A DNA stretch of 61,628 bases, taken from contig JAHKAM010000007.1 of the NCBI GenBank assembly GCA_018826515.1, positions 1 to 61,628 of the forward strand, written 5' to 3'. Positions 28,001 through 38,877 of this stretch are shown in pieces. Source of the stretch: Alphaproteobacteria bacterium. Lineage in GTDB: Bacteria; Pseudomonadota; Alphaproteobacteria; Caulobacterales; Caulobacteraceae. The notes below the pieces were generated by a model. The model saw only the letters and a program-made list of their open reading frames with translations, was not told the DNA's origin and ran no database searches. A program made the translations under genes and the position numbers. Position 1 is the first letter of the stretch. Each line of letters starts with the position of its first letter.

Positions 28001-28936
28001 ATGATCGAGATGGTGATCGACGCCCGCCGCAAGGATCTGGGCGGGTTCGAGGTGGGACGGATCCTGCCCTTCCACGCCCGGCGCATGGTCGGGCCGTTCA
28101 TCTTCCTGGACCAGATGGGACCGGCGGAGTTCGCGCCGGGGTCGGAGGCGATCAATGTGCGGCCCCACCCGCACATCGGCCTGTCGACCCTGACCTATCT
28201 GTTCGAGGGCGAGATCATGCACCGGGACAACACCGGCGCGACCCAGGCCATCCGCCCCGGCGAGGTCAACTGGATGACGGCCGGCAAGGGCATCGTCCAT
28301 TCTGAACGCACCGATCCGCTGAAGAAATCCACGGGCGGCGCCATGCACGGGATGCAGGCCTGGATCGCCCTGCCGGAAGAGGCGGAAGAGACCGATCCGC
28401 GCTTCCATCACCACGGCGAGGCGGACCAGCCGGCCTATGAGAACGGCGGCCTGTTCGCGCGGCTGGTGGCGGGCGAGGCCTATGGCGCCAAGGCGGCCGT
28501 GCCGGTGTCGTCGCCGCTGTTCTATGTCCACTGGGAACTGGCCGAGGGGGTGCGCACGGCGCCGCCGCCCGGCAAGGGCGCGGGCGGCTATTCGGAACGG
28601 GCGCTGTATGTGGCCAAGGGCGAGATCGAGGTCGGCGACCGGACCTTCCACGAGGGCCAGATGATCGTGCTGGAGCCGACGGCCGAGCCGACCATCAAGG
28701 CGGTGAAGGCGTCGAGCGTCATGGTGCTGGGCGGCGAGCCGGTCGGGCCGCGCATCATCTGGTGGAATTTCGTCCATTCGAAACAGGAACGGATCGACCA
28801 GGCCAAGGCCGACTGGAAGGCGGGACGGATGACCTTGCCGACCGAGGACGACATCGAATTCATCCCCCTGCCTGACGTGCCGTCGACGCCCGAACCGACG
28901 CCGGCCGTGAAGCCGGAACCGACGCACCCGGTCTGA
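28001..28936 (+). CDS. Pirin family protein
   Basis: 311 residues, ATG with GGAG six bases upstream. Bicupin fold with the pirin metal site: RPHPHIGLSTLTYLFEG (two histidines) and GKGIVHSERT (His and Glu). GPFIFLDQMGPAEF and GMQAWIALPEEAEETDPRF are pirin signatures. Bacterial pirins include quercetin dioxygenases and regulators of metabolism; which applies here is unknown. The ~25-residue tail (PSTPEPTPAVKPEPTHPV) is Pro-rich and disordered. Confidence 0.92.
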   Translation: MIEMVIDARRKDLGGFEVGRILPFHARRMVGPFIFLDQMGPAEFAPGSEAINVRPHPHIGLSTLTYLFEGEIMHRDNTGATQAIRPGEVNWMTAGKGIVHSERTDPLKKSTGGAMHGMQAWIALPEEAEETDPRFHHHGEADQPAYENGGLFARLVAGEAYGAKAAVPVSSPLFYVHWELAEGVRTAPPPGKGAGGYSERALYVAKGEIEVGDRTFHEGQMIVLEPTAEPTIKAVKASSVMVLGGEPVGPRIIWWNFVHSKQERIDQAKADWKAGRMTLPTEDDIEFIPLPDVPSTPEPTPAVKPEPTHPV

Positions 28937-28988
28937 CGCCGCCCGCCGAAGGTCTTGAATCGCAACCCGCGGACCCGATCTAGCGGGC

Positions 28989-29971
<983 letters not shown>

Positions 29972-29975
<4 letters not shown>

Positions 29976-30940
29976 GCCACGCCGGGCATCCGGAGGAACT
30001 CCAGCAGCCGCCGGTTCACCTCGTCCGGTCGCTCCTGCTGGATCCAGTGGCCGGCGCCGGGGACGACGACCTGCATGCGCAGATCGGTCGCCCAGTCCTT
30101 GAGGCCGGGCTCGTGCGCGCCGGCGTAGTGGCGCACCGGGTCGCGCTCACCGACCACGAAGGCGGCGGGGACGGTGATGCGGGCGTCCTGAAGATGGGCG
30201 GTCAGCGACCAGTTGCGGTCGAGGTTGCGGTACCAGTCGAGCGGCCCCCGGAAGCCGCCGGCCGAGAAGGCGGCGACATATTCGGCGAAATGGGCTTCGC
30301 TCATCCACGGCGGCAGGGTCGCATCGTCCGGAACGGTCGAGATGAAGGTCTCGCCCTCGGGGATGAAGCCGTTGGACTGGCGCGCGTCCGGCGTGGCGCC
30401 GTCATAGCCGTAGAAGGCCTTGCGCAGGGCCGTGGCGGGGTCCGCCTCGAAGACCGCGTGGGCGTCGTCGGCCTGGAAGCGGCTGATGTAGAGATCGCCC
30501 AGCCCCAGCCGTTTCGAGATCACCGCCATGGCCGCGGTCGGCGGGCCTTTCGGGCGGCGCGGCTGGAACGGCACCGACAGGCCGAAGACGGCGCGGAACA
30601 GATCGGGGCGGGTCAGGGCGCAGTGCCAGGCCACCGGCGCGCCCCAGTCGTGGCCGACGACGACGCAGGAGGTCTGGCCCAGCGCCCGCACCAGATCGAC
30701 CATGTCGCCGACGAGATGGAGGATGGTGTGGGCCTCGCGGTCCTGCGGCTTGTCCGTGCCGCCGTAGCCGCGCATGTCGGGGGCGACGACGTGGAAGCCG
30801 GCGGCGGCGAGGGCCTCGACCTGGGCGCGCCAGCTGATGCCCAGTTCGGGAAAGCCGTGAATCAGCAGGACGAGGGGGCCGGAGCCCGCTTCAAGGATCT
30901 GCTGGTTGAGACCGTCGGTCTGGATGTGGCGGGTGTTCAT
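29972..30940 (-). CDS. Alpha/beta hydrolase, epoxide-hydrolase-like
   Basis: 322 residues from the ATG at 30940. The open frame extends to 31036 but that part is translated from a repeat element (GPGFRRDERR) and is rejected. Oxyanion motif [10 protein letters not shown], nucleophile elbow [12 protein letters not shown] with Asp nucleophile, cap-domain tyrosine region, and catalytic [17 protein letters not shown] and HGFPE are typical of soluble epoxide hydrolases. The ribosome binding site GGAGA is partly made by the terminal bases of the adjoining repeat (30950-31084). Confidence 0.9.
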
Positions 30941-30949
30941 CTCAAATCT

Positions 30950-31084
30950 CCGCTCATCCCGGCGAAAGCCGGGACCCAGTGCTTTGGGTGAAGAACTCTT
31001 GCCGATGAGACACGGAAAGAACGTCCTGAAACGCAAGCGTCAAGCTGGACAGAACCGGGTCCCGGCTTTCGCCGGGATGAGCGG
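30950..31084. repeat. Terminal-inverted-repeat element, family E copy 1
   Basis: 135 bases bounded by near-perfect 30-base inverted repeats: CCGCTCATCCCGGCGAAAGC with CGGGACCCAG at the left, mirrored by CGGGTCCCGGCTTTCGCCGG with GATGAGCGG at the right. The interior shares CCAGTGCTTTGGGTGAA and GTCAAGCTGGACAGAAC with copy 2 at 33982-34114. No ORF, hence non-autonomous (MITE- or BIME-like). It lies between engB and the hydrolase gene. Confidence 0.88.
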
Positions 31085-31092
31085 ATTACAAA

Positions 31093-31734
31093 TTAGAGCG
31101 TTACGCCCGTTGTCCGCATGATCTCGGCGCGGAGTTCGGGCATGCCGTCGCCCTTCTCGGCCGAGGTGACGATCACGGCGGGATAGGCGGCGCCGCGCTT
31201 GGACACGCCCTTGAGGGTGGCCTCCTGGACCTTCTCGGCCTCGCCCTTCTTGAGCTTGTCGGCCTTGGTCAGGATGATCTGGTAGCTGACGGCGGCGAGG
31301 TCGAGGGCGTCCAGGGCCTCGTCATCGACCTTCTTCAGGCCGTGGCGGGCGTCGATCAGCAGATAGACCCGCTTCAGCGTGACCCGGCCGCGCAGATAGT
31401 CGCGGCCCAGGTCCTGGAATTTCTTCACCGTCGATTTCGACGCCTTGGCCCAGCCGTAGCCCGGCAGGTCGACCAGCCGCATCCGGCCGTCGAGGTCGAA
31501 GAAATTGACCTCGCGCGTGCGGCCCGGCTCGTTCGAGGCCCGGGCCAGTTTGTGCATGCCGACCAGGCCGTTGATCAGGCTGGACTTGCCGACGTTGGAG
31601 CGGCCGGCGAAGGCGACCTCGGGCAGGTCCGGGTCGGGCAGTTGCTCGATCTTGGCGCAGCCCATGACGAAGGTCGCGGGACGCGCGAACAGGATGCGCC
31701 CCTGCTCCAGCTCCTCGGGTGTGAAATCGTCCAA
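31093..31734 (-). CDS. engB: Ribosome-biogenesis GTPase EngB (YihA/YsxC)
   Basis: 213 residues. GTPase motifs: G1 [12 protein letters not shown]3 [11 protein letters not shown]4 TKADK, with the family-specific [10 protein letters not shown] between. EngB/YsxC helps assembly of the large ribosomal subunit. It directly follows yidC (one base between), completing the alphaproteobacterial rpmH-rnpA-yidC-engB order. The terminal ~30 residues are a typical EngB helix ([16 protein letters not shown]). Confidence 0.95.
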   Translation of the reverse strand: MDDFTPEELEQGRILFARPATFVMGCAKIEQLPDPDLPEVAFAGRSNVGKSSLINGLVGMHKLARASNEPGRTREVNFFDLDGRMRLVDLPGYGWAKASKSTVKKFQDLGRDYLRGRVTLKRVYLLIDARHGLKKVDDEALDALDLAAVSYQIILTKADKLKKGEAEKVQEATLKGVSKRGAAYPAVIVTSAEKGDGMPELRAEIMRTTGVTL

Positions 31735-31735
31735 C

Positions 31736-33571
31736 TCAGGCCTTCGCCTTCTTCATCCGCTCGATGAAGGTGTCGATCGGGTTCTCGGCCTTGAGCCGGT
31801 GCATGATCACATACTGCTGGATGATGGTGAGCACGTTGGACCAGCCCCAGTAGATCAGCAGGCCCGCGGGGAAGCCGGCCATGATGAAGGTGAAGATCAC
31901 CGGCATGAAGGCGAAGATCTTGCGCTGCATCGGATCGGGCGCGGGCGGGCTCATGGCCATCTGCAGCCACATGGTCAGGCCGTAGACGATGGCCAGGACG
32001 CTGAGGCCGAGGGTGAAGCCCCCGCTGGTCCCGCTGGCCAGGAAGCTGCCGATGATGGGCGTCGCGCCGGGATCCCAGGGAATCAGGCCGAACAGGGTGA
32101 GAATATTGGTCGGATCGGGCGCCGACAGATCCTGCAGCCAGCCGAAGAAGGGCTGGTGCCGCATCTCGATGGTCACCGACAGCATCTTGTAGACGGCGTA
32201 GAAGACCGGAATCTGCAGCAGCAGGGGCAGACAGCCCGCCAGCGGATTGATCTTCTCCTTCTGATACAGCGCCATCAGCTCCTTCTGCTGGGCCGGCGGA
32301 TCATCGGGATGCTTCTTCTTGATCTCCTCCATCCGGGGCGCGAGCACCCGCATCTTCGACATGCTCTCGTAGCTCTTGTTGGCCAGCGGGAACATGATGA
32401 GGCGCACGGTCAGGGTCAGGGCGAGGATGGCCAGGCCGAAATTGCCGAGGATGCCGTAGAAGAACTCGACCACGATGAAGATCGGCCGGGTCAGGAAGAA
32501 CAGGAAGCCCCAGTCGATGGCGTAGATGAAGCGCGGCAGATCCAGCGCCTGCTCATAGGCTGACAGGATTTCCTTGCGCTTGGCGCCGGCGAACAGGCGG
32601 GTGGTCTCGGTGATCTGGGTGTTCGGCGCGATGGTGTGTTCGGCGCCCTGCATGATCACGGAATGGACGTTGAACTGCGGCCGCTCGGTGACGAGGAAGC
32701 CCGCCTCGATCCGCTCGTCCTGGGACGGGATGAGGGCCGCCATCCAGTACTTGTCGGTGATGCCCAGCCAGCCGCCGGTCGACTGGTGCTCCTGCACCGG
32801 CTTCTTGACCCAGGCGCCGTATTTCAGCTGTTCCGTGGAATAGGCCCCGTCCTCGCCGAAGGTGCCGATGGCCCCTTCATGCAGGATCTGGTTGCGCCCG
32901 AGATCGGCCGGCACGCCCTGACGCTCGAGACGGGCGTAGGGGCGGATCGTGATCGGCGTGGGGCTGAAGTTGGCGACCGTATCGGTCACCGCGAACATAT
33001 ACTGGTCGTCGATCGCGATGCGGCGGGTGAACCGCATCCCCGCGCCGTTGTCCCAGGTCAGGGTGATCGGCGTGGTCGGGGTCAGGGTCGCGCCCTGGGT
33101 GAGCCGCCAGGGCGTGGTCGGACCGGGGACGCCGCCGGGGACATTGGCGCCGTTCCAGCCGAACTGGGCCTGATAGCCGTGACGCATGCCTTCCGGGCGG
33201 AACAGCTCCACCGGCGGGGAGCCGGCTTCCAGCGTCTCGCGGTAGCGGGTCAGGAACAGGTCATCGATGCGGCTGCCGCGCAGCGACAGGGAACCGGTCA
33301 GGGTGGGGGTCTGGATCGGCACCCGCAGGCCGCCTTGGGCCAGGGCGGTGCGCCGGTCGGTGGTGAAGGTCGTCACGGGCGCGGCTGCCGCGGTCCCTGT
33401 GATCCCCGTCGCCGCCGCCGGCCCCTCCGCGGTCTGGGCGGCGGCCGCCTGCTGCGCGGCTCTCCGCTTCTCCGCCTGCGGCTCCATCACGAAGAAGCTG
33501 TAGGCGATCAGCATGATGCCGGCGATCACGACGAACAGGATCGTGTTGCGGCTATTGTCGTGTGGAGGCAT
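31736..33571 (-). CDS. yidC: Membrane protein insertase YidC
   Basis: 611 residues, the long Gram-negative form. N-terminal anchor helix ([20 protein letters not shown]), an Ala/Thr-rich spacer, a large periplasmic beta-domain (about residues 75-360), and the conserved five-helix insertase core (about 365-600) with [46 protein letters not shown] and [20 protein letters not shown]. Inserts membrane proteins alone or with SecYEG. The start is five bases after the rnpA stop; no yidD lies between them. Confidence 0.97.
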   Translation of the reverse strand: MPPHDNSRNTILFVVIAGIMLIAYSFFVMEPQAEKRRAAQQAAAAQTAEGPAAATGITGTAAAAPVTTFTTDRRTALAQGGLRVPIQTPTLTGSLSLRGSRIDDLFLTRYRETLEAGSPPVELFRPEGMRHGYQAQFGWNGANVPGGVPGPTTPWRLTQGATLTPTTPITLTWDNGAGMRFTRRIAIDDQYMFAVTDTVANFSPTPITIRPYARLERQGVPADLGRNQILHEGAIGTFGEDGAYSTEQLKYGAWVKKPVQEHQSTGGWLGITDKYWMAALIPSQDERIEAGFLVTERPQFNVHSVIMQGAEHTIAPNTQITETTRLFAGAKRKEILSAYEQALDLPRFIYAIDWGFLFFLTRPIFIVVEFFYGILGNFGLAILALTLTVRLIMFPLANKSYESMSKMRVLAPRMEEIKKKHPDDPPAQQKELMALYQKEKINPLAGCLPLLLQIPVFYAVYKMLSVTIEMRHQPFFGWLQDLSAPDPTNILTLFGLIPWDPGATPIIGSFLASGTSGGFTLGLSVLAIVYGLTMWLQMAMSPPAPDPMQRKIFAFMPVIFTFIMAGFPAGLLIYWGWSNVLTIIQQYVIMHRLKAENPIDTFIERMKKAKA

Positions 33572-33576
33572 GGAGA

Positions 33577-33978
33577 TCAGCTATCCTGGCCGGCGGGCGC
33601 GGGGTGGGAAGGCGCGGACTTGGGCGCCGGTCGCGGGGTCGCGAGCCTTGTAAGCGCCGATTTCACATCGTCAAGCAAACGGTCCCAGGTACGGTCCGCC
33701 GTACCCATGCGGGCGACGAAGACATAGTCGCTGCCCGGGACCGCCAACAGGGGGACCGCGGCCCGGGCGGCTTCCCGCAGACGACGCTTGGCGCGGTTGC
33801 GGATCACGGCGTTGCCGACCTTGCGCGTGGCGGTGAAGCCCAGCCGCACCGTCGGGACGCCGTCCTTCCGGTCCAGCCGCTGAACCACGACCGCGCCGCG
33901 GGCCTCTGAAACGCCCTTCGCGGCCGCCAGAAACTGGGGCCGCGAAGTCATGCGTTCGATTCTGAAGAACTTGTCCAT
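33577..33978 (-). CDS. rnpA: Ribonuclease P protein component
   Basis: 133 residues from the ATG at 33978 ([20 protein letters not shown]); a TTG one codon earlier is less likely. The RNR motif is [13 protein letters not shown] (about residues 61-73) after [13 protein letters not shown], and the N-terminal strand [13 protein letters not shown] is typical. Binds the 5' leader of pre-tRNA with RNase P RNA. A 133-base repeat ends four bases upstream of the ATG, so any ribosome binding site (GAGCGG) must lie in that element. The Pro/Ala-rich tail is lineage-specific. Confidence 0.93.
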   Translation of the reverse strand: MDKFFRIERMTSRPQFLAAAKGVSEARGAVVVQRLDRKDGVPTVRLGFTATRKVGNAVIRNRAKRRLREAARAAVPLLAVPGSDYVFVARMGTADRTWDRLLDDVKSALTRLATPRPAPKSAPSHPAPAGQDS

Positions 33979-33981
33979 CAA

Positions 33982-34114
33982 CCGCTCATCCCGGCGAAAG
34001 CCGGGACCCAGTGCTTTGGATGAACGGTCTCATCGATTCATGCTCAACGCCAATCCCGTGACACCAGCATCAAGCTGGACAGAACTGGGTCCCGGCTTTC
34101 GCCGGGATGAGCGG
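33982..34114. repeat. Terminal-inverted-repeat element, family E copy 2
   Basis: 133 bases with the same terminal inverted repeats and interior blocks as copy 1 at 30950-31084, in the same orientation. It occupies the rpmH-rnpA gap, six bases after the rpmH stop and three bases before the rnpA start. The two copies are direct repeats bracketing rnpA-yidC-engB. Confidence 0.88.
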
Positions 34115-34120
34115 ATATCT

Positions 34121-34255
34121 TTAGGCCGTCAGGCGCTTGCGGCCCTTGGCGCGACGCCGCGCGACGATCTTCTGACCGTTCTTGGTGGCCATCCGCGAAC
34201 GGAAGCCGTGTCGGCGCTTGCGCACGAGTCGCGACGGCTGATAGGTCCGTTTCAC
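34121..34255 (-). CDS. rpmH: 50S ribosomal protein L34
   Basis: 44 residues from a GTG at 34255, preceded by [25 protein letters not shown] and the basic C-terminus [12 protein letters not shown] are the invariant L34 sequence. The in-frame extension to 34375 has no family support. First gene of the rpmH-rnpA-yidC-engB transcript; the promoter should lie in the 119-base divergent gap before the TVP38 gene, but I see no clear consensus. Confidence 0.97.
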   Translation of the reverse strand: MKRTYQPSRLVRKRRHGFRSRMATKNGQKIVARRRAKGRKRLTA

Positions 34256-34374
34256 GTTCGGCTCCTGGGACTGAAATCTAAAAGAGCGGCGGAAGGCGTC
34301 CGTCGCGGGAAGGGCGGGCGTATAAGCGGCAGGGCCCGAGGTGTCAACGCCGACGGCCCTTCTGCGGAGAGACA

Positions 34375-35097
34375 ATGGACCGGTTCAAACGCTTTCTGCC
34401 CCTGATCGTGCTGGCCGGCGTCATCACCCTGATCTTCGCCATGGGCTGGAACCGCTATCTGTCGCTCGACACCCTGCGCGACCACGGCCAGACGTTCCGG
34501 GACTTCACCGCCGACAATTATCTCATAAGCCTGCTGATCCTGATGGCCCTGTTCGCGGTCCTGACGGCCAGCGTGGTGCCGGGCGTCTTCTTTCTCACCA
34601 TCACGGCCGGCTTTCTGTTCGGGCCTTGGGTCGGCGGGATCTCGACCTCGATCGCGGCGACAGGGGGAGCCCTGGTCGTCTATGCCGTGGCCCGTAGCGC
34701 GCTCGGCGGGGCGCTGCGCCGCAAGGCCGCCCGCGACATGGGCCTGATGAAGACGATCTGCGACGCCATCGACCGGGACACCTTCTGGTATGTGCTCGCC
34801 TCCCGCCTGGCCGTGGTCGTGCCCTTCCACATGATCAATGTGGCGGCGGGAATCGTGGCGGTGCGTCTGGCGCCCTATACCGTGGCCACCGTGATCGGCC
34901 TGTTGCCGGCCCATATCATCTATTGCTGGATCGGCGCCCGGTTGAACGAGTTGCTGCGAACCAACCCGAACCCCGACTTTCAGGCGCTGTTCGGCCAGTT
35001 CTGGGCACCGATGGCCGGGGTGTTCGTGCTGGCGGTGGTGTTGCCGTTCGCGCTGAAGAGCCTTCAGAAGGCGCTCGGTCGCAAGGCGGCGCCATGA
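34375..35097 (+). CDS. TVP38/TMEM64-family membrane protein
   Basis: 240 residues, about six hydrophobic segments. The SNARE-associated/DedA-like core is visible: [58 protein letters not shown] and [16 protein letters not shown]. Members are inner-membrane proteins of the DedA/VTT superfamily related to lipid scramblases; function in bacteria is poorly defined. 40 bases upstream of the histidine kinase. Confidence 0.9.
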   Translation: MDRFKRFLPLIVLAGVITLIFAMGWNRYLSLDTLRDHGQTFRDFTADNYLISLLILMALFAVLTASVVPGVFFLTITAGFLFGPWVGGISTSIAATGGALVVYAVARSALGGALRRKAARDMGLMKTICDAIDRDTFWYVLASRLAVVVPFHMINVAAGIVAVRLAPYTVATVIGLLPAHIIYCWIGARLNELLRTNPNPDFQALFGQFWAPMAGVFVLAVVLPFALKSLQKALGRKAAP

Positions 35098-35137
35098 ATG
35101 AGGCAGCGTTTGGCCCAAGCCTTGCGTTACGAGCGGC

Positions 35138-36601
35138 ATGAACCGGCTTCAGCCCCTTCTTGGCCATGTGCGAAAAGGCCTGCGGGTACCCGCCGACTGG
35201 CGCGAGCGCCTGCGCTTCCACGCGCCCGACGCCCTCGCCTGGCGGCTGCTGCTGCTGACCTTCCTGTTCACGGTCGTGGTCGAGATCCTGATCGTCGTCC
35301 CCAGCGCGGCCAGCTTCCACGAACGCTGGCTGCTGGACCGGCTGCAGTCGGCGGAGCTGGCCTCGGTCGGGGTCGAGGCCCTGCCCTATTCGGCGGTAGA
35401 GGATGACGCCGCCGAACAGTTGCTGGCCATCGGCGGGGTGCAGGCGGTGGTGGTCGGCGACCAGGGCGTCCGCCGGCTGTTGCTGCAGGCTCCGAACCTG
35501 CCGCGGACGCCCGAGCTGATTGATCTTCGCCAGAGCCGGCCGGTGACGCGGATCGCCGATCCATGGCGCACCCTGGTCGGACACCCCGACCGGTCGATCC
35601 GGGTCCAGGCGCGACCGCGCTACCGGTCCGGCGACTTCATCGAAATTCTGGCCCCGGCCGAGCCGTTGAAAGTCGAGCTGCGCGCCTTTCTGCTCAGCAG
35701 CTTGCTGACCTCCCTGCTGATCTCGCTGGTGGCCGGCGGCCTGCTGTATGGCGGTCTGGCCCTGCTGGTGCTGCAGCCGCTGCGGCGGGTGACGCGCTCG
35801 ATCGAGCATTTCGCCCTCGATCCGGAAGCCGAGGGCGATCCGCCCAGCGACCGCCATGACGAGATCGGGCGGGTGGAACGCGAACTGGCGCGGATGCAGG
35901 AGGAGGTGCGCGTCTCCCTGCGGTCCCGCGCCCGGCTGGTCGCTCTGGGCGAGGCCGTGGCCAAGATCAACCACGATCTGCGGAACATGCTGACCTCGGC
36001 CCAGATGGCCTCGGAGCGGCTGGCCGATTCCCCCGACCCCGAGGTGGCCAGGGTCCTGCCGCGACTGGAGCGGGCCCTGGGCCGCGCCGCCGCCCTGTCG
36101 CGGAATGTCCTGGAGTACGGCAAGAGCGAGGAGCCGCCGCCGCATCGGGTCCGCATCGCCCTGGCCCCCGCCATCGCGGCGGCGGCGGAGGACGCCGGAC
36201 TGACGGCGGAGGGCGTGCGCCTGACCCGATCGGTGCCGGCCCGGCTGAGCATTCAGGCCGACGCCGATCAGCTGCATCGCGTACTGGTCAATCTGATGCG
36301 CAACGCCCGCCAGGCCATCGAGGGCGACGCAACACGCCGCGCAGGACTGAAGGGCGTGGTCCGCGTCGCCGCCTCGATCGAGGGAAGCGATTGCGTCATC
36401 CACATCGCCGACGACGGGCCGGGCATTCCGCCCCGGCTTTCGGAAAGTCTGTTCGAGCCCTTTGTCAGCGGCCGGACCTCTGAAGGGGCCGGCCTCGGCC
36501 TCGCCATCTCGCGCGAGCTGGCCGCCAGTCACGGCGGCGCCCTGACCCTGGTCGAGACCGGGCCGACCGGCACGACGTTCGCCCTGCGCCTGCCCCAGTA
36601 A
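35138..36601 (+). CDS. Orphan membrane sensor histidine kinase
   Basis: 487 residues. One N-terminal helix (about 35-55), a periplasmic sensor of about 130 residues, a second helix (about 190-215), HAMP-like linker (QPLRRVTRSIEHFAL), then a dimerisation helix with the phosphoacceptor in KINHDLRNMLTSAQ and an ATPase domain with N box NLMRNARQAIE, G1 DDGPGIP and G2 GAGLGLAI. The H box has D rather than E after His, as in the HisKA subgroup that often acts on chemotaxis-like or NtrB-type partners. No response regulator adjoins, so its target is unknown. Ends cleanly after the ATPase fold. Confidence 0.92.
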   Translation: MNRLQPLLGHVRKGLRVPADWRERLRFHAPDALAWRLLLLTFLFTVVVEILIVVPSAASFHERWLLDRLQSAELASVGVEALPYSAVEDDAAEQLLAIGGVQAVVVGDQGVRRLLLQAPNLPRTPELIDLRQSRPVTRIADPWRTLVGHPDRSIRVQARPRYRSGDFIEILAPAEPLKVELRAFLLSSLLTSLLISLVAGGLLYGGLALLVLQPLRRVTRSIEHFALDPEAEGDPPSDRHDEIGRVERELARMQEEVRVSLRSRARLVALGEAVAKINHDLRNMLTSAQMASERLADSPDPEVARVLPRLERALGRAAALSRNVLEYGKSEEPPPHRVRIALAPAIAAAAEDAGLTAEGVRLTRSVPARLSIQADADQLHRVLVNLMRNARQAIEGDATRRAGLKGVVRVAASIEGSDCVIHIADDGPGIPPRLSESLFEPFVSGRTSEGAGLGLAISRELAASHGGALTLVETGPTGTTFALRLPQ

Positions 36602-36695
36602 GGTGGCGCCAAATCGCCCGATCGACGTTATCTCTGGTGCGGGCGGATAAAACCGCCCAGCTTCGCCGCACGCCCTTTATGTCCTGGAGGTCCCG

Positions 36696-37199
36696 ATGAC
36701 CCGCTTCGCCCCCGCCGCCCTGTCCGTACTGCTTCTGGTCGCCGCCCCGGCCCTCGCCCAGACGACGCGACCGCAGGCGCCGGTCGCTCGCACAACGCCC
36801 CAGCAGACCACCGCCCCGGCCGCGCCGGCCTCGAGCCCGGCGCCGGGCTCCGAGGAATGGCTGCGGCTGCGCGGCGAGAGCTACAGCGCCGCGCCCGAGG
36901 CCGAGCAGGATCCGGCCGAGGTCGCCGAGACCATGCGGCTGAACGCCGAGATCGCCGCGCGCAACGCCGCCGCTGAACGTCGCGAGACCGAAGGAACCGC
37001 CGCCTGGCAGGCCGAGCAGGACCGCTGGCGGGCCGAAACCGCCCGGCTGGAGACCCAGCGCGCCCAATGGGAAGCCGACGCCGCCGCCGCCGAGGCCGCG
37101 CGGCTCCGTTACGAACGCGAACGCGCCGCCTGGGCGGCGGAGGTCGCCGCCTGCGAGCGCTCGCCCCGGTCCTGCGTGACCCGCACGCCGGGATACTGA
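36696..37199 (+). CDS. Exported coiled-coil protein, unknown function
   Basis: 167 residues; strong GGAGG before the ATG. Signal peptide MTRFAPAALSVLLLVAAPAL with cleavage at ALAQT. A Thr/Pro/Ala-rich stretch (about 23-50) is followed by a long alanine- and glutamate-rich helix (about 70-155; WQAEQDRWRAETARLETQRA) that should form a coiled coil. Two cysteines near the C-terminus (ACERSPRSCVTRT) may form a disulfide. Periplasmic; family not recognised. Confidence 0.72.
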   Translation: MTRFAPAALSVLLLVAAPALAQTTRPQAPVARTTPQQTTAPAAPASSPAPGSEEWLRLRGESYSAAPEAEQDPAEVAETMRLNAEIAARNAAAERRETEGTAAWQAEQDRWRAETARLETQRAQWEADAAAAEAARLRYERERAAWAAEVAACERSPRSCVTRTPGY

Positions 37200-37312
37200 G
37201 CCACGGCCGGTAACCTTTCGTCCCCGACGCGCGTAGCCGCGGTCGGCGGCGTTGCGCCCCGCCCACGGTCATGAGACCGTCGGGTCTGGCGGCGCAGGCC
37301 CGGGGGATGACC

Positions 37313-38122
37313 ATGACCGACATCGCCGATCCACCGATCCCACGCGGCGGGCGACACGCCGACCGACCCCTGGCCGGCGGTCGCACCGACACCTGGCGGC
37401 ATCCGGCCTGGGTTCGGGTGACCCACTGGCTGAACGTCATCGCCGTGGTGGTGCTGATCATGAGCGGGCTCAACATCCTGCTGGCTCACCCGCACCTCTA
37501 CTGGGGCATCCGCTCGACCTTCGCAGACCCCTGGGTCAGCATTCCGCCGATCCCGAACTGGCTGCTGATCCCCCAGGGGCGCAATCTGGCGGAGGCGCGG
37601 AACTACCATTTCCTGTTCGCCTGGATCTTCGTCCTGAACGGGCTGCTCTATCTGCTGCTGGGGCTGATCACCCGCCGTTTCGGCCGCCGGCTGTGGCCGA
37701 CCGGCGCGGACCTGAAGGGCATCGGGCCCTCGGTGGCGGAGCACGCGCGCTTCCACTTCCCGACCGACGATCACGCCCGGACCTACAACGTCATCCAGAA
37801 GCTGACCTATCTGGCCATGATCCTGATCGTCCTGCCGATGATGCTGATCACCGGCCTGTCGATGTCGCCGGGCTTCAACGCCATCGGCGGGATACTGCTG
37901 GATCTGATGGGCGGGCGACAGTCGGCGCGGACGCTGCATTTCATCTCGGCGGCGCTGATCGTCGGCTTCATCGTCATCCACGTCGGCCTGGTGATCTGGA
38001 CCGGCCTGTTCAACAATATGCGGTCGATGGTCACCGGCTGGTTCGTGATCGAGCCGCCGGGGTCGACGGCGGGCCCGAAAATCCGCCGCAAGCCGCCGTC
38101 CGATGCGGGAGACGCCTCATGA
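37313..38122 (+). CDS. Cytochrome b561-like membrane subunit
   Basis: 269 residues from the ATG at 37313, which has GGGGGA about four bases upstream; ATGs at 37307 and 37271 are in frame. Four to five membrane helices with haem-ligand histidines in VRVTHWLNVIAVVVLIMSG, ARNYHFLFAWIFVLNGLLY, TLHFISAALIVGFIVIHVGL. The Ni/Fe-hydrogenase-type b561 fold. It overlaps the molybdopterin enzyme gene by four bases (ATGA), so the two likely form one electron-transfer system at the membrane. Confidence 0.88.
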   Translation: MTDIADPPIPRGGRHADRPLAGGRTDTWRHPAWVRVTHWLNVIAVVVLIMSGLNILLAHPHLYWGIRSTFADPWVSIPPIPNWLLIPQGRNLAEARNYHFLFAWIFVLNGLLYLLLGLITRRFGRRLWPTGADLKGIGPSVAEHARFHFPTDDHARTYNVIQKLTYLAMILIVLPMMLITGLSMSPGFNAIGGILLDLMGGRQSARTLHFISAALIVGFIVIHVGLVIWTGLFNNMRSMVTGWFVIEPPGSTAGPKIRRKPPSDAGDAS

Positions 38123-38877
38123 ACCGCCGCCGCTGGTTGACCGGCGCTTTCGCCACCGCCGCGACCGCCCTGCTCGCCGCCTGCGGTCAGGCCGGGACCA
38201 GTCTGGCCGAACAGGCGCGGCGGATGGGCGAGGGCCTGACCCGCCGGACGCAACGGCTGTTGATCCCCCGCGACGCCCTGGCTCCGACCTACAGCCGGTC
38301 GGACATATCCCCGGACTTCAAGGCCAATGGCTCGGTCGATCCGGCGGCGTCCGATTATGTGGCGCTGAAGGCCGGCGACTTCGCCGACTATCGGCTGGTC
38401 ATCGACGGCCTGGTCGAACGGCCCCTGTCCCTGAGCCTGGCCGAGCTGCGCGCCCGTCCGTCGCAAAGCCAGATCACCAAGCACGACTGCGTCGAGGGCT
38501 GGACCTCGATCGGCGAATGGACCGGGGTGCGGCTCGAGACCCTGCTGGACGAGGCCGGGCTGAAGCCCGAGGCGCGCTTCATCGTCTTCCACTGTTTCGA
38601 CGCCCTGGATCAGCGCGAGGACGGCGACCGCTATTATGAGAGCATCGACCTGGTCGACGCCTTCCACCCCCAGACCATCCTCGCCTGGGCCATGAACGGC
38701 GAGACCCTGCCCGTGCCGCACGGCGCGCCGCTGCGTCTGCGGGTCGAGCGGCAGATCGGCTACAAACACGCCAAATACATCAGGCGGATCGAGGCGGTGG
38801 AGAGCTTCGCCCATATCGGGGGCGGCAAGGGCGGCTACTGGGAAGACCGGGGGTATGAGTGGTTCGCGGCCATCTGA
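38119..38877 (+). CDS. Exported molybdopterin-dependent oxidoreductase (sulfite-oxidase fold)
   Basis: 252 residues. The N-terminus MNRRRWLTGAFATAATALLA combines a twin-arginine motif with a lipobox (LLAAC), so it is probably folded in the cytoplasm, exported by Tat and lipidated. The Mo-coordinating cysteine is in ITKHDCVEGWTSIGEWTG. YYESIDLVDAFHPQTILAWA and NGETLPVPHGAPLRLRVERQ with GYKHAKYIRRIE are hallmark blocks of the YedY/MsrP-like family. The b561 subunit encoded upstream probably supplies or accepts electrons. Substrate unknown; related enzymes reduce methionine sulfoxide. Confidence 0.9.
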   Translation: MNRRRWLTGAFATAATALLAACGQAGTSLAEQARRMGEGLTRRTQRLLIPRDALAPTYSRSDISPDFKANGSVDPAASDYVALKAGDFADYRLVIDGLVERPLSLSLAELRARPSQSQITKHDCVEGWTSIGEWTGVRLETLLDEAGLKPEARFIVFHCFDALDQREDGDRYYESIDLVDAFHPQTILAWAMNGETLPVPHGAPLRLRVERQIGYKHAKYIRRIEAVESFAHIGGGKGGYWEDRGYEWFAAI

